Program-made: the position numbers and the translations under genes
Source of the DNA: Candidatus Acidiferrales bacterium
GTDB taxonomy: Bacteria > Acidobacteriota > Terriglobia > Acidiferrales > UBA7541
Reading direction: 5' to 3'
DNA: 6,014 bases
Assembly (NCBI GenBank): GCA_030044295.1
Contig: JASHWB010000154.1
Coordinates: forward strand, 1 to 6,014
Shown here: positions 1 through 5,519 of the stretch, in pieces
Position numbering within the stretch: the first letter of the stretch is position 1
Layout: each line of letters starts with the position of its first letter
The notes under the pieces: model-generated
Told to the model about the DNA's origin: nothing
The model's input: only the letters and a program-made list of their open reading frames with translations
The model's database searches: none

Positions 1-348
1 AGCGAACGATATGCCTGACGAGGCAGCAAGCAGCAGACCAAGGAGAATGACGACGATCGGGCTATCGGCATTGCCGCTAAGCAGGTGCAGCAGGTAGGTC
101 CCCAGAAGCAAACCCGGAATGGCGCCCTGGAGCATGAGCCAAAGATAACGAAGGTGAAAATGCTTGCCGGCCAGATAAAACGGCGCGGCGATCAACCGGA
201 TGGCACCGGCGTAAACGAATGCCGTTCCCACCGCCATTCTCGCGGACAATCCCACGAGCAGCACGAGAGCGGGAACGGTGAAGCTGCCACCGCCGATTCC
301 CGTCAGCCCCACGGCTAACGCGATAAAGAACCCGATCGCTATTTGCAT
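1..348 (-). CDS. TauE/SafE family membrane permease, N-terminal part (cut by window edge)
   Basis: This reading frame is open from an ATG at 348 to the window edge, giving 116 residues without a stop; the C-terminal half lies outside. It is very hydrophobic. It opens with a membrane segment leading into the glycine-rich motif GLTGIGGGSFTVPAL (residues 14-28), followed by AVGT (39-42), which is the typical first repeat of TauE/SafE proteins. Further hydrophobic segments lie at about 46-60, 68-90 and 98-112. Family members are inner-membrane carriers of sulfite, sulfonates, sulfoacetate or sulfate. The ATG shares its A with the TGA stop of cysH (TGATG), so the gene is probably translationally coupled as the fourth gene of the cys operon. 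From that position I infer export of excess sulfite made by CysH, or entry of sulfate; direction and substrate cannot be read from the sequence. Family assignment is firm, function only moderate. Confidence 0.85.
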   Translation of the reverse strand, partial: MQIAIGFFIALAVGLTGIGGGSFTVPALVLLVGLSARMAVGTAFVYAGAIRLIAAPFYLAGKHFHLRYLWLMLQGAIPGLLLGTYLLHLLSGNADSPIVVILLGLLLAASSGISFA

Positions 349-1082
349 CAGTCAGATCGCTTCGATTCGGTGTGAATGCCGCATTCGAGCTTATTGCCGC
401 CCCAACGTCCGGAGCGCGGGTCGGCTCCCGCGGCGGGGATGGACGTGCAGGGCTCGCAGCCGATGCTGCGGTAGCCGGAGTCGTAGAGCGGCAGATAATC
501 GATCTTGTGCCTCACGGTGTGCTCCCACACGTTGCCCCAGGTCCACGCCGCCAGCGGGCTGACTTTCAGCAGCGCCCTGCCGCTGGGAAGCAGATGATGC
601 TCGACGACCTTCAAATTCTTTCGCGTGGGAGACTGCTCGCGCCGCAACCCGGTGAACCATACCTCGAAGTTCTCGAGAGCCTCGAACAGCGGTTCGACTT
701 TTCGGAGATGGCAGCAGCGGCTAGGATCGGTGCGGTTCAGGATTCCGAACTGTGCTTCCTGTTCAGGAACGGATTGCTTTGCAGTCAAGTTGCGCACATT
801 CAGATTCCACTCGGCAGCCATGCGGTCGCGGTAGGCATACGTTTCGGCGAAATGGTAGCCGGTATCGAGGAAGAGCACCGGCACGGACGGCAACTTTTGC
901 CGCAGCATGTCCAGCACGATCATGTCTTCGGCCTGGAAGCTGCAGGTGATGCAGACTGAGCCCCGCTCGACGGCTGCGGCGTTTTCCGCAAGCAATCGAT
1001 CGATCACCGCATCGGCGGAAAGAGACTCGTAATCTTCGGGGCTCATCTTTTCAGAGCGTTCGCGAAGCGGCGTCTGGCTCAT
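348..1082 (-). CDS. cysH: Assimilatory APS/PAPS reductase of the [4Fe-4S] type (CysH)
   Basis: This 244-residue cytoplasmic enzyme reduces adenylyl sulfate to sulfite and AMP with thioredoxin-type electron donors, the step after CysDN. The fold markers are present: the nucleotide-binding stretch TCSFQAEDMIVLDML (46-60), FLDTGYHF (71-78), TGLRREQSPTR (144-154), RSGRWGG (223-229), and the C-terminal catalytic cysteine in ECGIH (Cys234). Two cysteine pairs, Cys123-Cys124 and Cys209-x-x-Cys212, match the [4Fe-4S] ligands of plant-type and Pseudomonas APS reductases and are absent from E. coli-type PAPS reductases. I therefore favour APS as substrate, although some iron-sulfur members accept both. 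The start at 1082 is chosen over an ATG at 1121 inside cysN because it overlaps the cysN stop as ATGA and is preceded by a GGGGAG ribosome-binding sequence. The gene is third in the operon and overlaps the downstream permease by one base. Confidence 0.95.
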   Translation of the reverse strand: MSQTPLRERSEKMSPEDYESLSADAVIDRLLAENAAAVERGSVCITCSFQAEDMIVLDMLRQKLPSVPVLFLDTGYHFAETYAYRDRMAAEWNLNVRNLTAKQSVPEQEAQFGILNRTDPSRCCHLRKVEPLFEALENFEVWFTGLRREQSPTRKNLKVVEHHLLPSGRALLKVSPLAAWTWGNVWEHTVRHKIDYLPLYDSGYRSIGCEPCTSIPAAGADPRSGRWGGNKLECGIHTESKRSD

Positions 1083-2794
1083 GAACTCCCCTTTTGCGAG
1101 TCGGACTGTTTGTCGCGCCATTTGCGAAGCACCTTCATGATGCGCTCGGTGGCTTCCTCGTCCGTGTCGTCGTCGATTTTCACGGCGAAGAATGCATCCG
1201 GACCGTAAATCGCGCGGACGACACGTTTTTGATCGGTCCCATCGTCGAGGGGAGAAAATATGGTGATGTGGCCGGAAAGTTGATAGGCCTTAGCCACAGT
1301 GACGAGTTCGTGCGCCAGGAAATCGTTGGGCCCGGCGAGTTGCGCGTGCCAACCTTCGTCGAATAGCCGGCGCTCCAGCAGCTCCGCAACGTGGGGACGC
1401 CCCTTCAGCCACACCGCTCCAGACGGATGGCCAAATCGCAGGATGCGTTCTTCCTTGGTGCTGTTACGCCGCTGCGACGTATGCGGCTGCTCTTCGATTG
1501 CGCGCTCGATGATGCCCGCGCCGACGGTGACGTTCGTCAGCGGATCGATGACGATGAAGCTGCCGGTTGTGCGGTTCAGCCGGTACGGATCGAAGAACAA
1601 CGGCAGGGTGGTCTTCACGTCCACGGCGGCGATATCGTTCATGTCGAGTTTTTTCGCGGGAAGCTGATCGAGAGTGTTGACGTCCACACGGTAGCGAATC
1701 TGGTGGATGCGCGCGCGAACGGTGCGCGCCGTGTGTTTCAGCAAGTAGATTTTGTGCGGGTCGAGCGGCTCGTTATGCATCCAGACGAGCATGGCTTGAA
1801 ACGCCGTACCGGCGGAAGGAACCTGCTCCTCGGCGACCAGCATGTCGCCGCGGCTGATATCGATTTCGTCTTCCAGAGTGACCGTAACCGAGTCGCCCGG
1901 CGCGGCCGACAGCGGCTCGCTTTCAAAAGCTATGATCGAGCGTACGCGCGTTTTAACTTTTGAAGGCAACGCGATCACGTTCTGGCCGGCACGCAGCGTT
2001 CCCGAGGCGACCTGGCCCGCAAAGCCGCGGAAGGTCGCGTCCGGCCGAATCACATATTGGACCGGAAAACGCAGGGGAGCGTCGAGCGACGCGCCGGTGG
2101 CCCGCAAGTTTTCAAGATGCTCGAGGAGTGTGGGTCCCGTGAACCACGGCATGCGCTTGCTGCCGCGGACAACGTTGTCGCCCTCCAGCGCGCTGACCGG
2201 TACAGCGTAAACGTTGCGAATGCCAAGCTGACTCGCGAACTGCTGAAATTCGGCGACGATGCGCTCGAAGACATCTTGCGAAAAGCCAACCAAGTCCATT
2301 TTGTTGACGGCGGCGATGATGTGCTGAACTCCGAGCAAGTGCGCGATGTACGCGTGGCGGCGCGACTGGCGCAGCACGCCCTTGGTGGCATCGACAAGCA
2401 CCACGGAAGCGTCTGCCGTGGATGATCCCGTGGCCATATTGCGCGTGTACTGCTCGTGGCCGGGCGTATCGGCGATGATGAACTTTCGCCGAGGAGTTGA
2501 AAAATATCGATAGGCGACGTCGATGGTGATGCCCTGCTCGCGTTCGGCGCGAAGGCCGTCGGTCAGGAGCGAGAAATCGATTGGGCCGGCAGCGCGGTTG
2601 ATTTTGCTTTTCTTGACGGAGGCGAGCTGATCTTCCAAGACCGCCTGGCTGTCATATAGCAAACGTCCAATCAGAGTGGACTTGCCGTCGTCGACGCTTC
2701 CGGCGGTGCTGAAACGCAACAAGGTGCCCGCGGAGACAGGCTTCGAAGCCGCATTCTGTATTTGCGGGGTCGGCTCGACAGGAGTGGTGGCCAT
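1079..2794 (-). CDS. cysN: Sulfate adenylyltransferase GTPase subunit CysN with a degenerate C-terminal APS-kinase-like domain
   Basis: This 571-residue protein is the GTP-hydrolysing subunit of ATP sulfurylase; with CysD it drives formation of APS from sulfate and ATP. The elongation-factor-like GTPase domain shows G1 AGSVDDGKST (31-40), the G2 threonine in GIT (88-90), G3 DTPGHEQ (109-115), G4 NKMD (164-167) and G5 SAL (201-203). Two beta-barrel domains follow to about residue 430. E. coli CysN is about 475 residues, so this protein is longer. The tail from about residue 453 resembles a CysC kinase, as in CysNC fusions, but has lost its P-loop (see the separate entry). The start at 2794 is preferred over an open frame running upstream inside cysD, because its ATG overlaps the cysD stop by one base (TGATG) and a GGGAGGG sequence sits 9 nt before it. 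The end overlaps cysH by 4 nt. Confidence 0.95.
   Translation of the reverse strand: MATTPVEPTPQIQNAASKPVSAGTLLRFSTAGSVDDGKSTLIGRLLYDSQAVLEDQLASVKKSKINRAAGPIDFSLLTDGLRAEREQGITIDVAYRYFSTPRRKFIIADTPGHEQYTRNMATGSSTADASVVLVDATKGVLRQSRRHAYIAHLLGVQHIIAAVNKMDLVGFSQDVFERIVAEFQQFASQLGIRNVYAVPVSALEGDNVVRGSKRMPWFTGPTLLEHLENLRATGASLDAPLRFPVQYVIRPDATFRGFAGQVASGTLRAGQNVIALPSKVKTRVRSIIAFESEPLSAAPGDSVTVTLEDEIDISRGDMLVAEEQVPSAGTAFQAMLVWMHNEPLDPHKIYLLKHTARTVRARIHQIRYRVDVNTLDQLPAKKLDMNDIAAVDVKTTLPLFFDPYRLNRTTGSFIVIDPLTNVTVGAGIIERAIEEQPHTSQRRNSTKEERILRFGHPSGAVWLKGRPHVAELLERRLFDEGWHAQLAGPNDFLAHELVTVAKAYQLSGHITIFSPLDDGTDQKRVVRAIYGPDAFFAVKIDDDTDEEATERIMKVLRKWRDKQSDSQKGSS
1082..1438 (-). other. Vestigial APS kinase (CysC) domain at the C-terminus of CysN
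   Basis: Residues 453-571 of CysN follow the pattern of bacterial APS kinase. RFGHPSGAVWLKG aligns with the usual entry strand ending VWLTG, and LLERRLFDEGW aligns with the helix after the P-loop. LVTVAKAYQLSGHITIFSPLD (split across 497-517) aligns with the RVAEVAKL...G.IVI..FISP region. The Walker A segment GLSGAGKST normally placed after VWLTG is replaced by GRPHVAEL, about five residues shorter. The APS-binding DGDN segment reads AGPN, and most of the following conserved arginine- and asparagine-rich stretch is missing. The domain therefore should not bind ATP or phosphorylate APS. The frame stays open to the ATGA junction with cysH, so it is translated and not simply frameshifted. A regulatory or structural role is inferred; the alignment was made by eye. 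Confidence 0.7.
1086..1092 (-). promoter_or_regulatory. Ribosome-binding site of cysH inside the cysN 3' end
   Basis: On the minus strand AGGGGAG lies just before the ATG at 1082, within the last codons of cysN. It supports the 1082 start, which gives the ATGA overlap, over the upstream in-frame ATG at 1121. Confidence 0.6.
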
Positions 2795-3732
2795 CAGAAG
2801 TAGCCCTCCCGCTTCTTGAGTTCCATCGAGCCTTCTTCGTCGTGATCGATGACGCGGTTCTCGCGCTCGGAACGGCGGAAGGAGATCATCTCTTCGATAA
2901 TTTTCGGAACCGTGTCGGCATCCGATCGAATTGCGCCCGTACAAGGCACGCAGCCAAGAGAGCGCATGCGGCATTTGATCATCTGCGGCTTTTCTCCAGG
3001 CAGCAGGTGCACTCCGGTTTGCAGGAGCAAGATCGAATTGCCGCGGACCACCGCTTCGCGCTCTTTCGAGAAATAGAGCGGCACGATGGGAATATTCTCC
3101 GCGTGGATGTAGAGCCAGACGTCGAACTCCGTCCAATTCGAGAGCGGAAAAATGCGAATGCTTTCGCCCTTATGATGGCGCCCGTTGTAGAGGTTCCAAA
3201 GCTCGGGGCGCTGATTCTTGGGATCCCATTGGCCGAGGGAATCGCGGAAGGAATAGACGCGCTCCTTGGAGCGGGATTTTTCCTCATCGCGCCGGGCGCC
3301 GCCAAAAGCCGCGTCGAAGCCTCCTTCGGCAAGGCCATCGAGGAGCGAGCGCGTTTTCAGCAAGCCGCAGCACTTCTGCGTGCCTAAGTCGTAAGGGTTG
3401 GCGCCTTCATCGAGCGCCTTCTGATTTTTATGGACGATCAGTTCGGCGCCCACGTGCCGCGCATACCAGTCGCGGAATTCGATCATTTCCGGGAACTTGT
3501 AGCTGGTATCGATGTGCAGCAGCGGGAATGGAATCTTCCCTGGATAAAAAGCCTTCTGCGCGAGGCGCAGCATGACGGACGAATCTTTGCCGATGGAATA
3601 CAGCATCACTGGATGGGCGAATTCGGCGGCGGCCTCGCGCAAAATGAAGATACTTTCGGCTTCGAGCATCTTCAAATGCTCCAGGCGGCTCGCCTCCAGC
3701 AGCGGCGCTGGCTGTATTTCTACTGTGCTCAT
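2794..3732 (-). CDS. cysD: Sulfate adenylyltransferase catalytic subunit CysD
   Basis: This 312-residue cytoplasmic protein catalyses adenylation of sulfate by ATP to give APS, in complex with the GTPase CysN. It belongs to the PP-loop ATP pyrophosphatase superfamily and is close to the length of E. coli CysD (302). The PP-loop SIGKDSSV lies at residues 46-53. Other family signatures are LLHIDTSYKFPEMIEFRD (71-88), AFGGARRDEEKSRSKER (142-158), FPLSNWTEFDVW (195-206), the SLGCVPCTG stretch (258-266) and the characteristic C-terminus KKREGYF. It is the first enzyme gene of the operon and overlaps cysN by one base. Its ATG stands about 35 nt after the T tract of an intrinsic terminator and about 100 nt after a cysteine-rich small ORF, so its expression is probably set by transcription read-through. 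The ribosome-binding sequence is weak (GGGA about 10 nt before ATG). Confidence 0.97.
   Translation of the reverse strand: MSTVEIQPAPLLEASRLEHLKMLEAESIFILREAAAEFAHPVMLYSIGKDSSVMLRLAQKAFYPGKIPFPLLHIDTSYKFPEMIEFRDWYARHVGAELIVHKNQKALDEGANPYDLGTQKCCGLLKTRSLLDGLAEGGFDAAFGGARRDEEKSRSKERVYSFRDSLGQWDPKNQRPELWNLYNGRHHKGESIRIFPLSNWTEFDVWLYIHAENIPIVPLYFSKEREAVVRGNSILLLQTGVHLLPGEKPQMIKCRMRSLGCVPCTGAIRSDADTVPKIIEEMISFRRSERENRVIDHDEEGSMELKKREGYF
2804..2810 (-). promoter_or_regulatory. Ribosome-binding site of cysN
   Basis: GGGAGGG on the minus strand lies 9 nt before the ATG at 2794, inside the last codons of cysD. It marks the cysN start and argues against the longer open frame that begins within cysD. 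Confidence 0.6.
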
Positions 3733-3766
3733 TCTGGTTTTCCCGTCCGATCATAGGGCCTATAAC

Positions 3767-3805
3767 AAAAAGCCCGCCACTTTGGAGTTGCTCCAAGGGC
3801 GGGTT
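3767..3805 (-). terminator. Intrinsic terminator (attenuator) upstream of cysD
   Basis: On the minus strand AACCCGCC (3805-3798) pairs with GGCGGGCT (3778-3771) through eight pairs, one of them G-U. After a small internal loop, TTGGAG (3796-3791) pairs with CTCCAA (3787-3782) around a three-base loop. The hairpin runs straight into TTTTT (3771-3767). GC-rich stem plus T tract is the standard form of a Rho-independent terminator. It lies after the small cysteine-rich ORF and before cysD, so it would cut off the operon's own transcript unless prevented; this makes an attenuator more likely than an end-of-operon terminator. The plus strand lacks an equivalent T tract after the hairpin. Confidence 0.85.
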
Positions 3806-3879
3806 GCGTTCAGGCCTAGTTTGGCTGCGAGCTAGATCATGAAGTCCGGCGCCCCGGCGAAGCACACGTTTGTGCCCTT
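3795..3879 (-). promoter_or_regulatory. Candidate alternative pairings of the attenuator
   Basis: Two segments of the small ORF can pair with the 5' arm of the terminator on the minus strand. GGGGCG (3855-3850, codons 22-23) pairs with CGCCCT (3801-3796) through six pairs including one G-U. AAGGGC (3879-3874, codons 14-15) pairs with GCCCTT (3800-3795) through six Watson-Crick pairs. A small hairpin, GCACA and TGTGC around AACG (3875-3862), directly follows the double cysteine codons. A ribosome held at codons 9-13 would cover codons 14-15 but leave 22-23 free to open the terminator; one that reaches the stop would cover more of the 3' part. This is inference from pairing by eye; no energies were calculated. 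Confidence 0.3.
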
Positions 3880-3918
3880 ACAACAAGTGCTACAAGTGCG
3901 CTGGGGCTGGTGTTTCAT
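3832..3918 (-). CDS. Putative cysteine-rich leader peptide (28 aa) of the cys operon
   Basis: An ATG at 3918 opens 28 codons ending in TAG at 3834-3832. Residues 7-19 read RTCSTCCKGTNVC, giving four cysteines (codons 9, 12, 13, 19; TGT, TGT, TGT, TGC), about 14 percent of the peptide against roughly 1 percent in ordinary proteins. Placed just before an intrinsic terminator and the sulfate assimilation genes, it looks like a leader peptide whose translation reports the supply of charged tRNA-Cys, as Trp and His codons do in the trp and his operons. Scarce cysteine would stall the ribosome at codons 9-13 and favour read-through into cysDNH. Weak points are a poor ribosome-binding sequence (TAGG about 11 nt before ATG) and the lack of a comparison with relatives. 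A small metal- or redox-active peptide, or chance, remain possible. Confidence 0.6.
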   Translation of the reverse strand: MKHQPQRTCSTCCKGTNVCFAGAPDFMI

Positions 3919-3943
3919 ATAAAGTTCAGCCTACAGGGTAAGC

Positions 3944-3972
3944 GATAAAGCCCGGCCAGTCAATAAGGTCAA
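3944..3972 (-). promoter_or_regulatory. Candidate sigma70-type promoter for the cys leader
   Basis: On the minus strand TTGACC (3972-3967) is separated by 17 nt from TTTATC (3949-3944). The -35 is near consensus, the -10 is weak (three of six). A second overlapping option is TTGACT (3963-3958) with TACCCT (3940-3935), also 17 nt apart. The first would start transcripts near 3937, leaving about 20 nt before the small ORF. A weak -10 is consistent with a need for an activator, but no activator site was recognised. Confidence 0.35.
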
Positions 3973-4045
3973 CCATTTAGATGCCGTATCCATCCGCATG
4001 TAACTCCCGCAGAGCCAATAGGATGCCCAGAGAAGCGCGTTGGAT

Positions 4046-4753
4046 TCAGAGCGGCGCGAGCAGGGAGCGCAGAAGCGGAGTGGCAGGGGCGCCGCAAAGC
4101 TCGGCCCATGATCCGCGCTGAACGATCTGCCCTTGCTCCAGGACGATAGCCATTCGAGGACAAAGCCGCATCAACACATCCGCGCGGTGATCCACGGCAA
4201 TCATGCTGAACCCGATGCTCTTGCTCCAAAAGACCAGGTCGTCGATCAGTTCGCGCACAAGCTGACGATCGAGCCCGGCAAACGGCTCGTCGAGCAGGAC
4301 CAAAGGCGGCCTTCGCGCGAGCATCCTTGCCAAGCCAACGCGGCGCGCTTGTCCCCCTGAAATGCGCGATGCGGGCGCGCTCCAAAGCGGCGCTAACTTT
4401 AGCCGGTTCTTCAACGTGGCGATCCAGTCGGCATGCTCCGTATCCGCCTGCTCGGCCTTGGACAAACCGAATGTAATGTTGTCTCGGACGGAGAGATGCG
4501 GGAAAAGGCTTGGCTCTTGCGTGAGATAGCCAATCGGCCTGCGATGCAGCGGGAGTGGCGGCGGAAACAGACGGGCATCGGCCAGATGAATATGGCCGTC
4601 GTCGGGATCTTCGATCCCAGCGATGCATGCAAGCACGGTGCTCTTGCCAGCGCCAGACGCACCGAACAGGCCGAGGGACTCTCCGGAACCCAGTTCCAGC
4701 GAAAAGCTCACCGTGAAATCGCGGCGGCGCTTAGTGAAGTGCGCGTCAAGCAT
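4046..4753 (-). CDS. ABC transporter ATPase, ModC/WtpC-like without TOBE domain
   Basis: This 235-residue cytoplasmic ATPase powers the importer encoded with it. Motifs in order are Walker A GASGAGKST (31-39), Q-loop glutamine in YLTQEPSLFPHLSVRDN (76-92, Gln79), signature ISGGQARRVGLARML (131-145), Walker B LVLLDEPFAGLD (151-162) with Glu156, and switch histidine in VDHR (His189). All catalytic residues are present. The protein ends soon after the nucleotide-binding domain, whereas ModC and CysA are usually about 350 residues with a C-terminal TOBE or mop domain that senses oxyanion; this one lacks it. The start at 4753 is chosen because its ATG overlaps the permease stop (ATGCTTGA, 8 nt); an ATG at 4810 would reach 65 nt into the permease. 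It is the last gene of its operon. Confidence 0.85.
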   Translation of the reverse strand: MLDAHFTKRRRDFTVSFSLELGSGESLGLFGASGAGKSTVLACIAGIEDPDDGHIHLADARLFPPPLPLHRRPIGYLTQEPSLFPHLSVRDNITFGLSKAEQADTEHADWIATLKNRLKLAPLWSAPASRISGGQARRVGLARMLARRPPLVLLDEPFAGLDRQLVRELIDDLVFWSKSIGFSMIAVDHRADVLMRLCPRMAIVLEQGQIVQRGSWAELCGAPATPLLRSLLAPL

Positions 4754-5519
4754 TGCTTCGGCGCTGCGCCAGGACGTGCGCCAGCCATGGTAGAGGCAGG
4801 GCGACGGCAAGAAAAATAACGAGCAACGGCATCACTGCCGGTAATCCGTAACTTTGCAAATCGACCCAGAGCTGCACTGGCATGCCGGAAGGATAATACG
4901 CCGTGACGACCACCGCGCCGAATTCTCCGACAGCGCGCACCCAGGCGATGCTCAGCGCCACGGCCAGTCCCAGACGTGCGAGAGGCAATGTAACGCGGAA
5001 AAACACCCTCGCAGGCGTCAAACCGAGCAAGGCAGCTTGCTTTTGGAGCATCGAAGGAACGGCATCCAGCGCCGCAACCGCGCCGAGCACGTAGTATCCC
5101 ATCGCAACGTACACCTGCGTGACCACGAAAGCGGGAGCATTGTTCGTCATCGCGACGCCGTAATGCTGCAATAGGCGGCCCACGCCGCCGAAGGGACCGA
5201 AGGCGAGCGTGAACAGAATTCCCAGCGCGAGCGGCGGCAGCAGAATCGGAACGAGCAGGGCCGCCTGCCACACGAGCCGTTCCTTCGAACTGCAACGCGC
5301 GATGTAAGCGGCCATTGGCGTGCCGAGCACGACGACAATGACCATGGCGATCGCCGTGAGCACCAGCGACACGCGCACCGACGCTAAAGCAGGTTCCCGC
5401 ACCTGCGCGCTCCACTGCCATGCACCGATGCGTGCAAACAGCGCCGAGAGAGGATAGAGAAGCGCCAGAGCCAGCAAGGCCGCGCCCGCGCGCGCCATCC
5501 AGCTCCGGCCCTCGCTCAT
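4746..5519 (-). CDS. ABC transporter permease, ModB/WtpB-like (molybdate/tungstate/sulfate type)
   Basis: This 257-residue integral membrane protein should form the homodimeric channel of the importer. Hydrophobic segments lie at about 11-30, 47-75, 86-108, 129-150, 185-207 and 228-249, giving about six membrane helices. The cytoplasmic coupling loop is seen as QAALLGLTPARVFFRVTLP (161-179), matching the EAA...G...I.LP pattern. VGEFGA (197-202) is a hallmark of the molybdate, tungstate and sulfate permease group. Only one permease is present, as in Mod and Wtp systems; Cys sulfate importers normally have two (CysT and CysW). The start at 5519 overlaps the stop of the binding-protein gene as ATGA and gives a normal family length; an ATG at 5600 in the same frame lies well within that gene and is less likely. 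Confidence 0.85.
   Translation of the reverse strand: MSEGRSWMARAGAALLALALLYPLSALFARIGAWQWSAQVREPALASVRVSLVLTAIAMVIVVVLGTPMAAYIARCSSKERLVWQAALLVPILLPPLALGILFTLAFGPFGGVGRLLQHYGVAMTNNAPAFVVTQVYVAMGYYVLGAVAALDAVPSMLQKQAALLGLTPARVFFRVTLPLARLGLAVALSIAWVRAVGEFGAVVVTAYYPSGMPVQLWVDLQSYGLPAVMPLLVIFLAVALPLPWLAHVLAQRRSNA

Larger units (their letters stand above)
3733..4045 (-). promoter_or_regulatory. Leader region of the cys operon
   Basis: These 313 nt between the ABC transporter operon and cysD hold no conventional gene. On the minus strand they contain, in order, a candidate promoter, a small cysteine-rich ORF and a terminator hairpin, each listed separately. I see no clear terminator for the upstream ABC operon, so some transcripts may read in from it. 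By eye I did not recognise a T-box, a SAM riboswitch or another known RNA class. Confidence 0.6.

Noticed and set aside
372..959. Long plus-strand open frame (195 codons) opposite cysH, with similar frames opposite cysN (1391-1963) and cysD (2842-3387).
   Set aside because: They lie opposite firmly identified genes, show no protein family features, and are expected from codon bias in GC-rich DNA.
2794..3136. Extension of CysN upstream by 114 residues within cysD.
   Set aside because: The extension is arginine-rich and low in family character. The ATG at 2794 has a good ribosome-binding sequence and gives the normal CysN N-terminus.
3753..3763. Inverted repeat ATAGG-G-CCTAT between the terminator and cysD.
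   Set aside because: Arms of five bases around one central base are too short to claim an operator without conservation, and such palindromes arise often by chance.
3931..3999. A 22-codon ORF on the minus strand with a GGGAG sequence before its ATG at 3999, ending 12 nt before the Cys-rich ORF.
   Set aside because: It has no cysteine codons or recognisable motif, and overlaps the candidate promoter, so it would not be on the predicted leader transcript. It is kept in mind only as a possible upstream ORF on read-through transcripts.
3733..4045. Possible T-box or SAM-type riboswitch controlling the cys operon.
   Set aside because: I could not find the T-box core sequence or a recognisable SAM riboswitch core; the Cys-rich ORF with terminator explains the region better. 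A covariance-model search would settle it.
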